From NCBI RefSeq assembly GCF_036320965.1, contig NC_092241.1, positions 1,341,683 to 1,405,682 of the forward strand: 64,000 nucleotides of DNA, given 5' to 3'. Under the pieces are notes generated by a model. That model made no database searches. It was not told the DNA's origin and saw nothing but the letters and a program-made list of their open reading frames with translations. Numbering within the stretch: the first letter of the stretch is position 1; each line of letters opens with the position of its first letter. Position numbers and translations under genes: made by a program. This DNA is from Panulirus ornatus (Eukaryota > Arthropoda > Malacostraca > Decapoda > Palinuridae). Below, piece after piece: positions 30,397-45,482 of the stretch.

Positions 30397-30597
30397 CTAG
30401 ACATCAAATGAATATTCTAAAAGGTCATCAACTGGAAGTGTAGTGAAAAGTGAGGAAACATCAAAGCTAACTAATTTGAAATCAAAATTAACATTGATAT
30501 TGTTTAGCTTGTCGACTAAATCTACATTGTTCATGATATCAGCATTTGATACCTTACCCACTAAAGCGCTTAATAAAGAAACTAACCATTTTGACAA
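30397..30597 (-). pseudogene. PLE RT motif A region
   Basis: Short frame with VGKVSNADIMNNVDLVDKL and the motif A segment FDFKLVSFDVSSLFTTLPVD containing the first catalytic Asp. It ends at a TAG where copy 3 (62469-62804) has TTG, a single-base nonsense change near 30398. Confidence 0.85.
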
Positions 30598-30941
30598 TTT
30601 ATGTGATGGAGCCTACTGAACTCATTATAGGTCTTGCTGGAAAATTCTGTTTATGTGTTTTGATAAGTCCATACATATATGGCAATGAAGGGGACAAAGG
30701 TGACAAACTTTTGATAAGAGAACTATCACCTTGCAACAACAACTTCATTCCTTTATTGAAATGGGAATTAACTTCTCCTAAGGGATTTTTACTAAGTTAG
30801 AATATGGTGTGTCATCATTTAAAAGATCATTCATTTTAAATAGATAGTTACCTTTGTCTAAAATCACATCAGTGTTAGCCTTACCTGCTTTAGTAATACG
30901 TATATCCTTGTCTTTTTTATGATGTTGATAGCTCTTATGAA

Positions 30942-31448
30942 TCATTTAGGGCAATTAGGATCAACTGGTTTTGACAAACTGGCATACACTAAACGGTTAC
31001 AGATTTTAATTTCAATATTACTTAAATTACTGTATTTTTCTAAATTACAAAAAGACTTTGAGACATCAACAAAGCTGGCTTCCCTGTCAGAGCACACAAA
31101 ACATAAACCATAGCCTAATGCACACAAGGAACCCTTATCTAGTTGTTTATTAGACAGGTTCATCACAAAAGAAGGGTTTGTGGTCTTAGTCCAGTCGCTG
31201 TTTTTTATAAGATGGTCCAGCTTACAATTTAGTGTCATTTGTAGCCAATTGCGTTCTTTTCTTAATCTTTCATAGCAATAGTCCAACATCCGGTTCTTCC
31301 AGTATGTCGGTATTGCCATTTGAAAGGCACGTTTCTTCTCTCTTGTAATGCGAAAAGCCTCCTCCATTTCAAATTTCTTTAATTCAATGTGTTTCTTGAA
31401 AATAATGTTTTGGAATTGGTAAATTGGTCGACCAGACAGCTGCAACAA
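30942..31448 (-). pseudogene. PLE N-terminal region
   Basis: Basic N-terminal part of a PLE ORF (KKHIELKKFEMEEAFRITR, YWKNRMLDYCYERLRKERNW, HLIKNSDWTKTTNPSFVMNL). No named domain was recognised by eye; it precedes the RT at the same distance as in the copy at 61.8 kb. The first residues (LQLSGRPIYQF) cross the junction with PLE copy 2 and may not be original. Confidence 0.75.
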
Positions 31449-31464
31449 CCGTTCTTATACTATA

Positions 31465-32473
31465 TTTATGTTGCTTATTTCTAAGAGAAAGATCCTTACC
31501 AGTCTGACCAACATAGAATTCATCACAATTTCCACATGGCACTTTATAGATGCATCCAAGAGAATTTTCTGGTGAATTCCTGATTAAGATATTCTATATA
31601 GTATGATTGTTGCTGAAGGCAACATTTACAATAAAGGATTTAAGCAACATGTGAAGTAAATTAAAATCATCATTAAAAGGGAAACTAAAAGATTCTTGGT
31701 GTCAATGGAAGGTTTGGGCTCAACTCTATGAAAAGATTTCTTTGCTAACTTAAAGGATTTATCAATGAAAGAACTAAGGTACTTTAACTTGGATCCAATA
31801 GAACATATCATCTCAAACTCATCATCAATAAACTCTGGACTGCAAATACGTAATACCCTAAGGAACATAGATTGAAATGAGGATAATTTAACTCTGTCAT
31901 GATGAGATGAGTAATAATGGATATATGAGCATACAATGGTAGATTTTCTGTATATGCTAAACTTGAACTTGTTTCCTTGCCTATGGATCATGCAATCTAA
32001 AAATCGCAACATACCATCATTTTCATTATCTACAGTAAGTTTGATGGAAGGTATTAGTTGTTAAGTAAGGGAGAAATATTTGTAAATTTTCATTTGTTGG
32101 CCAAACACAAAGAACCTCATCTACATACCTAAACCAAATTCCATTAGAAGTTGAGATATCATTTGGTAACTTTGTTTCAAAAAAAGCATATAAAGATTTG
32201 CCATACCAAATTTTTGAGCAGAATAATCTCCATTGAATTGAAATACACAGTCTTTTATACACAATTTTATCAGTTCAATGAAAACAGACCTTGAAGCAGG
32301 TGAATGGTATCCTCCAAGACATCAAAAAGATATTCTGAAAGGTCATCAACTGGAACTTTAGTGAAAAGTGAGGAAACTTCAAAACTAAGTAGTTTGAAAT
32401 CAAGATTAAAATTCATATTGTTTTGCTTGTTGACCACATTCTCCATGATATTGGAATCTGATACCTTACCCAC
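31465..32473 (-). mobile_element. Penelope-like element, copy 2, truncated at both ends
   Basis: Minus-strand PLE piece from GKVSDSNIMENV (5', near 32473) through RT motif A (FKLLSFEVSSLFTKVPVD, catalytic Asp replaced by Glu), a disrupted motif B region, motif C (RYVDEVLCVW, second Asp replaced by Glu) and FLDCMIHRQGN to the GIY-YIG start (LGCIYKVPCGNCDEFYVGQ, then KQHKYSIRT). The RT is inactivated at two catalytic positions. The 3' end is fused to PLE copy 1. Confidence 0.88.
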
Positions 32474-32514
32474 TTGGGAACTTATCGTGTTTCATATTCC
32501 ACGTGGACTCATAC

Positions 32515-32516
<2 letters not shown>
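32474..32516 (+). mobile_element. Inverted PLE 3' terminus
   Basis: About 43 bp matching the last bases of the PLE 3' UTR at 63890-63935 (TTGGGAACTT, CGTGTTTCAT, GTGGACTCATA) but opposite in orientation to PLE copy 2. It joins the 5' truncation of copy 2 to (TA)n, giving the element an inverted partial copy at its 5' end. Confidence 0.88.

Positions 32517-32551
<35 letters not shown>
32517..32551. repeat. (TA)n array, short
   Basis: About 35 bp of TA with an inverted PLE 3' end on the left and a minus LINE 3' end on the right; two 3' ends converge. Confidence 0.95.
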
Positions 32552-32555
<4 letters not shown>

Positions 32556-32738
32556 CTTTTGTCGCTGTCTCCCGCGTTTGCGAGGTAGCGCAAGGAAACA
32601 GACGAAAGAAATGGCCCAACCAACACCCATACACATGCATATACATACGTCCACACACTCAAATACACATACCTACACAGCTTTCCATGGTTTACCACAG
32701 ACGCTTCACATGCCTTGATTCAATCCACTGACAGCACG

Positions 32739-34430
32739 TCAACCCCGGTATACCACATCGCTCCAATTCACTCTATTCCTTGCCCTCCTTTCACCCTCCT
32801 GCATGTTCAGGCCCCGATCACACAAAATCTTTTTCACTCCATCTTTCCACCTCCAATTTGGTCTCCCTCTTCTCCTCGTTCCCTCCACCTCCGACACATA
32901 TATCCTCTTGGTCAATCTTTCCTCACTCATTCTCTCCATGTGACCAAACCATTTCAAAACACCCTCTTCTGCTCTCTCAACCACGCTCTTTTTATTTCCA
33001 CACATCTCTCTTACCCTTACGTTACTTACTCGATCAAACCACCTCACACCACACATTGTCCTCAAACATCTCATTTCCAGCACCTCCATCCTCCTGCGCA
33101 CAACTCTATCCATAGTCCACGCCTCGCAACCATACAACATTGTTGGAACCACTATTCCTTCAAACATACCCATTTTTGCTTTCCGAGATAATGTTCTCGA
33201 CTTCCACACATTCTTCAAGGCTCCCAGAATTTTCGCCCCCTCCCCCACCCTATGATCCACTTCCGCTTCCATGTTTCCATCCGCTGCCAGATCCACTCCC
33301 AGATATCTAAAACACTTCCTTTCCTCCAGTTTTTCTCCATTCAAACTCACCTCCCAATTGACTTGACCCTCAACCCTACTGTACCTAATAACTTTGCTCT
33401 TATTCACATTTACTCTTAACTTTCTTCTTTCACACACTTTACCAAACTCAGTCACCAGCTTCTGCAGTTTCTCACATGAATCAGCCACCAGCGCTGTATC
33501 ATCAGCGAACAACAACTGACTCACTTCCCAAGCTCTCTCATCCCCAACAGACTTCATACTTGCCCCTCTTTCCAAAACTCTTGCATTCACCTCCCTAACA
33601 ACCCCATCCATAAACAAATTAAACAACCATGGAGACATCACACACCCCTGCCGCAAACCTACATTCACTGAGAACCAATCACTTTCCTCTCTTCCTACAC
33701 GTACACATGCCTTACATCCTCGATAAAAACTTTTCACTGCTTCTAATAACTTGCCTCCCACACCATATATTCTTAATACCTTTCACAGAGCATCTCTATC
33801 AACTCTATCATATGCCTTCTCCAGATCCATAAATGCTACATACAAATCCATTTGCTTTTCTAAGTATTTCTCACATACATTCTTCAAAGCAAACACCTGA
33901 TCCACACATCCTCTACCACTTCTGAAACCACACTGCTCTTCCCCAATCTGATGCTCTGTACATGCCTTCACCCTCTCAATCAATACCCTCCCATATAATT
34001 TACCAGGAATACTCAACAAACTTATACCTCTGTAATTTGAGCACTCACTCTTATTCCCTTTGCCTTTGTACAATGGCACTATGCAAGCATTCCGCCAATC
34101 CTCAGGCACCTCACCAAGAGTCATACATACATTAAATAACCTTACCAACGAGTCAACAATACAGTCACCCCCTTTTTTAATAAATTCCACTGCAATACCA
34201 TCCAAACCTGCTGCCTTGCCGGCTTTCATCTTCCGCAAAGCTTTTACTACCTCTTCTCTGTTTACCAAATCATTTTCCCTAACCCTCGCACTTTGCACAC
34301 CACCTCGACCAAAACACCCTATATCTGCCACTCTATCATCAAACACATTCAACAAACCTTCAAAATACTCACTCCATCTCCTTCTCACATCACCACTACT
34401 TGTTATCACCTCCCCATTTGCGCCCTTCAC
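32739..34430 (-). pseudogene. LINE RT and C-terminal domain, one nonsense codon
   Basis: Two frames in the same register (32739-33761 and 33783-34430) interrupted only by TGA in place of Trp in [11 protein letters not shown]. Motifs: LRKMKAGKAAGLDGIAVEF, EVPEDWRNACIVPLYKGKG, NYRGISLLSIPGK, motif [18 protein letters not shown], motif [18 protein letters not shown], motif [13 protein letters not shown]. The C-terminal domain has CEAWTMDR and ends VVYRG-TGA. The catalytic aspartates are intact. Confidence 0.88.
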
Positions 34431-35245
34431 TAAGTTCCCATTTGCTCCCTTGTCTTACGCACTTTATTTACCTCCTTCCAGAACATCTTTTTATTCTCCC
34501 TAAAATTTAATGGTACTCTCTCACCCCAACTATCATTTGCCCTTTTTTTCACCTCTTGCACCTTTCTCTTGACCTCCTGTCTCTTTCTTTTATACGTCTC
34601 CCACTCAATTTCATTTTTTCCCTCTCTCTTCTCTTTCACTAATACTCTTACTTCTTCATCCCACCACTCACTACCCTTTCTAATCAACCCACTTCCCACT
34701 CTTCTCATGCCACAAGCATCTTTTGCGCAATCCATCACTGATTCCCTAAATACATCCCATTCCTCCCCCACTCCCCTTACTTCCATTGTTTTCATCCTTT
34801 TCCATTCTGTACTCAGTCTCTCCTGGTACTTCCTCACACAAGTCTCCTTCCCAAGCTCACTTACTCTCACCACCCTCTTCACCCCAACATTCACTCTTCT
34901 TTTCTGGAAACCCATACAAATCTTCACCTTAGCCTCCACAAGATAATGATCAGACATCCCTCCAGTTGCACCTCTCAGCACATTAACATCCAAAAGTCTC
35001 TCTTTCGCGCGCCTGTCAATTAACACGTAATCCAATAACGCTCTCTGGCCATCTCTCCTACTTACATAAGTATACTTATGTATATCTCGCTTTTTAAACC
35101 AGGCATTCCCAATCATCAGTCCTTTTTCAGCACATAAATCTACAAGCTCTTCACCATTTCCATTTACAACACTGAACACCCCATGTATACCAATTATTCC
35201 CTCAACTGCCACATTACTCACCTTTGCATTCAAATCACCCAACAC
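34430..35245 (-). pseudogene. LINE endonuclease C-terminal half and linker
   Basis: Starts inside the nuclease at [10 protein letters not shown] (Met to Leu variant of MGDLN) and includes [12 protein letters not shown] and [16 protein letters not shown]. The basic linker to [10 protein letters not shown] follows, where the single-base deletion ends the frame. It lacks the N-terminal nuclease motifs because of 5' truncation. Confidence 0.87.
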
Positions 35246-35286
35246 TATAACCCGATCTCGTGTATCAAAACCACTAACACACTCAA

Positions 35287-35329
35287 AACCACTAACACAC
35301 CTGGCCCACTCTGTTCCTTCTTTTGGAAA

Positions 35330-35330
<1 letters not shown>
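35287..35330 (-). mobile_element. SINE-like fragment after a short duplication
   Basis: AAAACCACTAACACAC from the LINE edge is present twice in tandem (about 35270-35302), then TGGCCCACTCTGTTCCTTC and TTTTGGAAAA, a core piece of the SINE-like element on the minus strand, leads into (TA)n. Confidence 0.65.

Positions 35331-35420
<90 letters not shown>
35331..35420. repeat. (TA)n array
   Basis: About 90 bp of TA, with TATAAATATA at the left, before the 3' end of a minus LINE. Confidence 0.97.
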
Positions 35421-35424
<4 letters not shown>

Positions 35425-36266
35425 CGCTGTCTCACGCGTTTGCGAGGTAGCGCAAGGAAACAGACGAAAGAAATGGCCCAACCCACCCCCATACACATGT
35501 ATGTACATACGTCCACACACGCAAATATACATACCTACACAGCTTTCCATGGTTTACCCCAGACGCTTCACATGCCCTGATTCAATCCACTGACAGCACG
35601 TCAACCCCGGTATACCACATCGATCCAATTCACTCTATTCCTTGCCCTCCATTCACCCTCCTGCATGTTCAGGCCCCGATCACACAAAATCTTTTTCACT
35701 CCATCTTTCCACCTCCAATTTGGTCTCCCACTTCTCCTAGTTCCCTCCACCTCTGACACATATATCCTCTTGGTCAATCTTTCCTCACTCATTCTCTCCG
35801 TGTGCCCAAACCATTTCAAAACACCCTCTTCTGCTCTCTCAACCACGCTCTTTTTATTTCCACACATCTCTCTTACCATTACGTTACTTACTTGATCAAA
35901 CCACCTCACACCACATATTGTCCTCAAACAACTCATTTCCAGCACATCCATCCTCCTGCGCACAGCTCTATCCATGGCCCACGACTCGCAACCATACAAC
36001 ATGGTTGGAACCACTATTCCTTCAAACATACCCATTTTTGCTTTCCGCGATAATGTTCTCCACTTCCACACATTCTTCAAGGCTCCCAGGATTTTCGCCC
36101 CCTCCCCCACCCTATGATCCACTTCCGCTTCCATGGTTCCATCCGCTGCCAGATCCACTCTCAGATATCTAAAACACTTTACTTCCTCCAGTTTTTCTCC
36201 ATTCAAACTTACCTCCCAATTGACTTGAACCTCAACCCTACTGTACCTAATAACCTTGCTCTTATT

Positions 36267-36268
<2 letters not shown>
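35421..36268 (-). mobile_element. LINE 3' segment, young class
   Basis: Minus-strand short 3' UTR plus the C-terminal domain, open from 36269 to 35601 ([12 protein letters not shown] to VVYRG-stop). It is 5' truncated inside the codons for NVNKS, where TTATTCACAT merges into (TA)n. Confidence 0.9.

Positions 36269-36350
<82 letters not shown>
36269..36350. repeat. (TA)n array
   Basis: About 80 bp of TA between a LINE 5' truncation and a SINE-like 3' end, both on the minus strand. Confidence 0.97.
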
Positions 36351-36353
<3 letters not shown>

Positions 36354-36588
36354 TTCTTTCTTTTAAACTATTCGCCATTTCCCGCATTAGCGAGGTAGCG
36401 TTAAGAACAGAGGACTGGGCCTTTGAGGGAATACCCTCACCTGGCCCAATTCTCTGTTCCCTCTTTTGGAAAATTAAAAAAAAACCGAGAGGGGAGGATT
36501 TCCAGCCCCCCGCTCCCTCCCCTTTTAGTCGCCTTCTACGACACGCAGGGAATACGTGGGAAGTACTCTTAATCCCCTATCCCCAGGG

Positions 36589-36592
<4 letters not shown>
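36351..36592 (-). mobile_element. SINE-like element, minus member of an inverted pair
   Basis: Complete ~240-bp copy from the TTTCTTTCTTTTAAACTATT tail complement to CCCCTATCCCCAGGGATAATA. Its 5' end faces the 5' end of the next copy across a 40-bp TA spacer. Confidence 0.82.

Positions 36593-36631
<39 letters not shown>
36593..36631. repeat. (TA)n array, short
   Basis: About 40 bp of TA at the centre of the inverted SINE-like pair. Confidence 0.95.
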
Positions 36632-36636
<5 letters not shown>

Positions 36637-36873
36637 CCCTGGGGATAGGGGAGAAAGAATACTTCCTATGTATTCACTGCGTGTCGTAGAAGGCGACTAA
36701 AAGGGGAGGGAGCGGGTGGCTGGAAATCCTCCCCTCTCGTTTTTTTTTTAATTTTCCAAAAGAAGGAACAGAGAAGGGGGCCAGGTGAGGATATTCCCTC
36801 TAAGGCCCAGTCCTCTGTTCTTAACGCTAGCTCGCTAACGCGGGAAATGGCGAATAGTTTGAAAGAAAGAAAG
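36632..36873 (+). mobile_element. SINE-like element, plus member of an inverted pair
   Basis: Complete ~240-bp copy from ATTATCCCTGGGGATAGGGG to GCGAATAGTTTGAAAGAAAG. Together with 36351-36592 it forms a ~520-bp near-palindrome. Confidence 0.82.
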
Positions 36874-37025
<152 letters not shown>

Positions 37026-37431
37026 CTCACCCTCACGTGTCGTAGAAGGCGACTAGAGGGGACGGGAGCGGGGGACCAAAAATCCTCCCCTCCTTGTATT
37101 TTGACTTTCCAAAAGGGGAAACAGAAGGAGTCAAGCGAGGAGTGCTCATCCTCCTCGTAGGCTCAGACTGGGGTGTCTAAGTGTGTGTGGATGTAACCGA
37201 AGATGTGAACAAAGGAGAGATAGGTAGTATGTTTGAGGAAAGGAACCTGGAGGTTTAGGCTCTGAGTGAAACGAAGCTCAAGGGTAAAGGGGAAGAGTGG
37301 TTTGGGAATGTCTTGGGAGTAAAGGCAGGGGTTAGTGAGAGGACAAGAGCAAGGGAAGGAGTAGTAGTACTCCTGAATCAGGAGTTGTGGGAGTATGTGA
37401 TAGATTGGAAGAAAGTAAATTCTAGATTAAT

Positions 37432-38301
37432 ATGGGTAAACTGAAAGTTGATGGAGAGAGATGGGTGATTATTGGTGCATATGCACCTGGGCATGAGAAG
37501 AAAGATCATGAGAGGCAAGTGTTTTGGGAGCAGCTGAATAAGTGTGTTAGTGGTTTTGATGCAAGAGACCGGGTTATAATGATGGGTGATTTGAATGCAA
37601 AGGTGAGTAATGTGGCAGTTGAGGGAATAATTGGTATACATGGGGTGTTCAGTGTTGTAAATGGAAATGTTGAAGAGCTTGTAGATTTATGTGCTGAAAA
37701 AGGACTGGTGATTGGGAATACCTGGTTTAAAAAGCGAGATATATATAAGTATACATATGTAAATAGTAGAGATGGCCAGAGAGGGTTATTGGATTTCGTG
37801 TTAATTGACAGGCGCGCGAAAGAGAGACTTTTCAATGTTAATGTGATGAGAGGTGCAACTGGAGGGATATCTGATCATTATGATATCTTGTGGAGGCGAG
37901 GGTGAAGATTTGTATGGGTTTTCAGAAAAGAGGAGAGAATATTGGGGGGGAAGAGGGTGGTTAGAGTAAGTGAGCTTGGGAAGGAGACTTGTGTGAGGAT
38001 GTACCAGGAGAGACTGAGTACAGAATGGAAAAAGGTGAGAACAAATGAGGTAAGGGGAGTAGGGGAGGAATGGGATGTATTTAGGGAAGCAGTGATGGCT
38101 TGCGCAAAAGATGCTTGTGGCATGGGAAGTGTGGGAGGTGGGGTGATTAGAAAGGGTAGTGAGTGGTGGGAGGAAGAAGTAAGATTATTAGTGAAAGAGA
38201 AGAGAGAGACATTTGGACAATTTTTGCAGGAAAAAATGCAAGTGAGTGAGATATGTATAAAAGAAATAGACAGAAGGTCAAGAGAAAGGTGCAAGAGGTG
38301 A
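37432..38301 (+). pseudogene. LINE endonuclease and linker, frameshifted
   Basis: Frames 37432-37905 and 37942-38301. Motifs: [40 protein letters not shown] (Tyr to Phe), then SDHYD, where an inserted GATAT-like duplication breaks the frame. The upstream N-terminal part (37196-37430, including SETKLKGKG) is present in another frame with a stop. The nuclease is inactive. Confidence 0.84.
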
Positions 38302-38612
38302 AAAAGAGGGCAAATGAAAGTTGGGGTGAGAGAGTATCATTAAATTTTAGGGAGAATAAAAAGATATTCTGGAAGGAGGTAAATAAAGTGCGTAAGACAA
38401 GGGAACAAATGGGAACTTCAGTGAAGGGGGCTAATGGAGAGGTGATAACAAGTAGTGGTGATGTGAGAAGGAGATGGAGTTATTACTTTGAAGGTTTGTT
38501 GAATGTGTTTGATGATAGAGTGGCAGATATAGGGTGTTTTGGTCGAGGTGGTGTGCAAAGTGACAGGGTTAGGGAAAATGATTGGGTAAAATGAGAAGAG
38601 GTAGTAAAAGCT

Positions 38613-39287
38613 TTGCGGAAGATGGAAGCCGGCAAGGCAGCAGGTTTGGATGGTATTGCAGTGGAATTTATTAAAAAAGGGGGTGACTGTATTGTTGACT
38701 GGTTGGTAAGGTTATTTACTGTATGTATGATTCGAAGTGAGGTACCTGAGGATTGGCGGAATGCGTGCATAGTGCCATTGTATAAAGGCAAAGGGAATAA
38801 GAGTGAGTGCTCAAATTACAGAGGTATAAGTTTGTTGAGTAATCCTGGTAAATTATATGGAAGGTTATTGATTGAGAGGGTGATGGCATGTACAGAGCAT
38901 CAGATTGGGGAAGAGCAGTGTGGTTTCAGAAGTGGTAAAGGATGTGTGGATCAGGTGTTTGCTTTGAAGAATGTATGTGAGAAATACTTAGAAAAGCAAA
39001 TGGATTTGTATGTAGCATTTATGGATCTGGAGAAGGCATATGATAGACTTGATAGAGATGCTCTTTGGAAAGTACTAAGAATATATGGTGTGGGAGGCAA
39101 GTTGTTAGAAGCAGTGAAAAGTTTTTATCGAGGATGTAAGGCATGTATACGTGCAGGAAGAGAGGAAAGTGATTGGCTCTCAGTGAATGTAGGTTTGCGG
39201 CAGGGGTGTGTGATGTCTCCATGGTTGTTTAATTTATTTATGGATGGGGTTGTTAGTGAGGTGAATTCAAGAGTTTTGGAAATGTGA
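38613..39287 (+). pseudogene. LINE RT, motifs A and B, motif C deleted
   Basis: Open from MRKMEAGKAAGLDGIAVEF through [30 protein letters not shown] and [17 protein letters not shown] to VLEM-stop. The sequence that should encode FADD is deleted, so no RT activity is possible. The C-terminal domain resumes at about 39323-39962. Confidence 0.86.
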
Positions 39288-40271
39288 ATAAAAGCAATGT
39301 TATTAGCTACAGTTGGGTATAGTTAGAATGGAGAAAAACTGGAGGAAGTAAAGTGATTTAGATATCTGGGAGTGGATCTGGCAGCGGATGGAACCATGGA
39401 AGCGGAAGTGAACCATAGGGTGGGGGATGGGGCGAAAATCCTGCGAGCCTTGAAGAACTTGTGGAAGTCGAGAACATTATCTCCGAAAGCCAAATTGGGT
39501 ATGTTTGAAGGAATAGTGGTTCCAACAATGTTGTAGGGTTGCGAGTCGTGGACTATGGCTAGAGTAGTACGCAGGATGGTGGATGTGCTGGAAATGAGAT
39601 GGATGAGGACAATATGTTGTATGAGGTGGTTTGATCGAGTAAGTAACGTAAGGGTAAGAGAGATGTGTGGAAATAAAAAGAGTGTGGTTGAGAGAGCAGA
39701 AGAGGGTGTTTTGAAATGGTTTGGGCACATGGAGAGAATGAGTGAGGAAAAATTGAACAAGAGGATATATGTGTCGGAGGTGGAAGGAACGAGGAGAAGT
39801 GGGAGACCAAATTGGAGGTGGAAAGATGGAGTGAAAAAGATTTTGAGTGATCGGGGCCTGAACATGCAGGAGGGTGAAAGGCGGGCAAGGAATAGAGTGA
39901 ATTGGATCGATGTGGTATACCGGGGTCGACGTGGTGTCCATGGATTCAATCAGGGCATGTGAAGCGTCTGTGACAAACCATGGAAAGTTCTGTGGGGCCT
40001 GGGTATGGAAAGCGAGCTGTGGTTTCGGGCATTATTGCATGACAGCTAGAGACTGAGTGTGAACGAACGGGACCTTTGTTGTCTTTACCTAGCGCTACCT
40101 CGCACACATGAGGGGGGAGGGGAGTGTTATTCCATGTGTGGCGAGGTGGCGATGGGAATGAATATAGGCAAACAGTGTGAACTGTGTACATTTGTATATA
40201 TGTATTTGTCTGTGTGCATTTGTGTATATGTATTTGTCTGTGTGCATGTGTATACATATATTTGTCTGTGT

Positions 40272-40435
<164 letters not shown>

Positions 40436-40582
40436 ACATTGAGATGTATGGGTATGTATATTTGCGTGTGGGGACGTGTATGTATATACATGTGTATGGG
40501 GGTGGGTTGGGCCATTTCTTTCGTCTGTTTCCTTGCGCTCCCTTGCAAACGCGGGAGACAGCGACAAAGCATATAATAATAC

Positions 40583-43370
<2,788 letters not shown>

Positions 43371-43588
43371 GGGGAGAAAGAATACTTCCCACGTATTCCC
43401 TGCGTGTCGTAGAAGGCGACTAAAAGGGGAGGGAGCGGGTGGCTGGAAATCCTCCCCTCTCAATTTTTTTTAATTTTCCAAAAGAAGGAACAGAGAAGGG
43501 GCCAGGTGAGGATATTCCCTCAATGGCCCAGTCCCCTGTTCTTAACGCTACCTCGCTAACGCGGGAAATAGGCGAATAGTTTTAAAAA

Positions 43589-43596
<8 letters not shown>
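43371..43596 (+). mobile_element. SINE-like element, slightly 5' truncated
   Basis: Starts at GGGGAGAAAGAATACTTCCC, lacking the TATCCCTGG start, and ends in CGAATAGTTTTAAAAAAAAA then (TA)n. It directly follows a LINE tail. Confidence 0.8.

Positions 43597-43671
<75 letters not shown>
43597..43671. repeat. (TA)n array
   Basis: About 75 bp of TA then ATTATTTATTTATTATA, the complement of a LINE tail; 3' ends of a plus SINE-like copy and a minus LINE converge here. Confidence 0.97.
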
Positions 43672-43676
<5 letters not shown>

Positions 43677-43868
43677 TATTTATTATACTTTGTCGCTGTC
43701 TCCCGCGTTTGCGAGGTAGCGCAAGGAAACAGACGAAAGAAATGGCCCAACCCCCCCCATACACATGTATATACATACGTCCACACACGCAAATATACAT
43801 ACCTACACAGCCTTCCACGGTTTACCCCAGACGCTTCACATGCCCTGCTTCAATCCACTGACAGCACG

Positions 43869-45482
43869 TCAACCCCGGTATACCACATCGCTCCAACTCA
43901 CTCTATTCCTTGCCCTCCTTTCACCCTCCTGCATGTTCAGGCCCCGATCACACAAAATCTTTTTCACTCCATCTTTCCACCTCCAATTTGGTCTCCCTCT
44001 TCTCCTTGTTCCCTCCACCTCCGACACATATATCCTCTTGGTCAATCTTTCCTCACTCATCCTCTCCATGTGCCCAAACCACTTCAAAACACCCTCTTCT
44101 GCTCTCTCAACCACGCTCTTTTTATTTCCACACATCTCTCTTACCCTTACGTTACTCACTCGATCAAACCACCTCACACCACACATTGTCCTCAAACATC
44201 TCATTTCCAGCACATCCATCCTCCTGCGCACAACTCTATCCATAGCCCACGCCTCGCAACCATACAACATTGTTGGAACCACTATTCCTTCAAACATACC
44301 CATTTTTGCTTTCCGAGATAATGTTCTCGACTTCCACACATTCTTCACGGCCCCCAGGATTTTCGCCCCCTCCCCCACCCTATGATCCACTTCCGCTTCC
44401 ATGGTTCCATCCGCTGCCAGATCCACTCCCAGATATCTAAAACACTTCACTTCCTCCAGTTTTTCTCCATTCAAACTCACCTCCCAATTGACTTGACCCT
44501 CAACCCTACTGTACCTAATAACCTTGCTCTTATTCACATTTACTCTTAACTTTCTTCTTCACACACTTTTCCAAACTCAGTCACCAGCTTCTGCAGTTTC
44601 TCACATGAATCAGCCACCAGCGCTGTATCATCAGCGAACAACAACTGACTCACTTCCCAAGCTCTCTCATCCCCAACAGACTTCATACTTGCCCCTCTTT
44701 CCAAAACTCTTGCATTTACCTCCCTAACAACCCCATCCATAAACAAATTAAACAACCATGGAGACATCACACACCCCTGCCGCAAACCTACATTCACTGA
44801 GAACCAATCACTTTCTTCTCTTCCTACACGTACACATGCCTTACATCCTCGATAAAAACTTTTCACTGCTTCTAACAACTTTCCTCCCACACCATATATT
44901 CTTAATACCTTCCACAGAGCATCTCTATCAACTCTATCATATGCCTTCTCCAGATCCATAAATGCTACATACAAATCCATTTGCTTTTCTAAGTATTTCT
45001 CACATACATTCTTCAAAGCAAACACCTGATCCACACATCCTCTACCACTTCTGAAACCACACTGCTCCTCCCCAATCTGATGCTCTGTACATGCCTTCAC
45101 CCTCAATCAATACCCTCCCATATAATTTACCAGGTATACTCAACAAACTTATACCTCTGTAATTTGAGCACTCACTCTTATCCCCTTTGCCTTTGTACAA
45201 TGGCACTATGCACGCATTCCGCCAATCCTCAGGCACCTCACCATGAGTCATACATACATTAAATAACCTTACCAACCAGTCAACAATACAGTCACCCCCT
45301 TTTTTAATAAATTCCACTGCAATACCATCCAAACCTGCTGCCTTGCCGGCTTTCATCTTCCGCAAAGCTTTCACTACCTCTTCTCTGTTTACCAAATCAT
45401 TTTCCCTAACCCTCTCACTTTGCACACCACCTCGACCAAAACACCCTATATCTGCCACTCTATCATCAAACACATTCAACAA
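43869..45482 (-). pseudogene. LINE RT and C-terminal domain in three frames
   Basis: Frames 45482-45042, 45106-44546 and 44537-43869 (minus) together cover the RT from [19 protein letters not shown] through [47 protein letters not shown] and [12 protein letters not shown] to VVYRG-stop. All catalytic residues are present; only small indels break the frame. Confidence 0.88.

Larger units (their letters stand above)
29539..31464 (-). mobile_element. Penelope-like element, copy 1
   Basis: Minus-strand PLE. Reading 5' to 3' on that strand: N-terminal region (31448-30942), middle region, RT (30597-29681) and the first part of the GIY-YIG nuclease (LGCIYKMPCRNCDKSYVGQ near 29600-29543), where it is truncated. 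Its 5' end is joined directly to the 3' part of PLE copy 2 in the same orientation, a head-to-tail arrangement. Several stops and frameshifts make it inactive. Confidence 0.9.
32552..35286 (-). mobile_element. LINE copy with few coding lesions
   Basis: Minus-strand LINE from the short 3' UTR to the endonuclease segment just before GDLNA, 5' truncated. Three long frames are separated by one nonsense change (TGG to TGA in DALWKV near 33781) and one single-base deletion (CACTAAGTTCCC for CACTGAAGTTCCC near 34432). A 24-bp-scale in-frame loss removes AFGRFLQ from the linker. It is one of the best-preserved copies. Confidence 0.91.
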
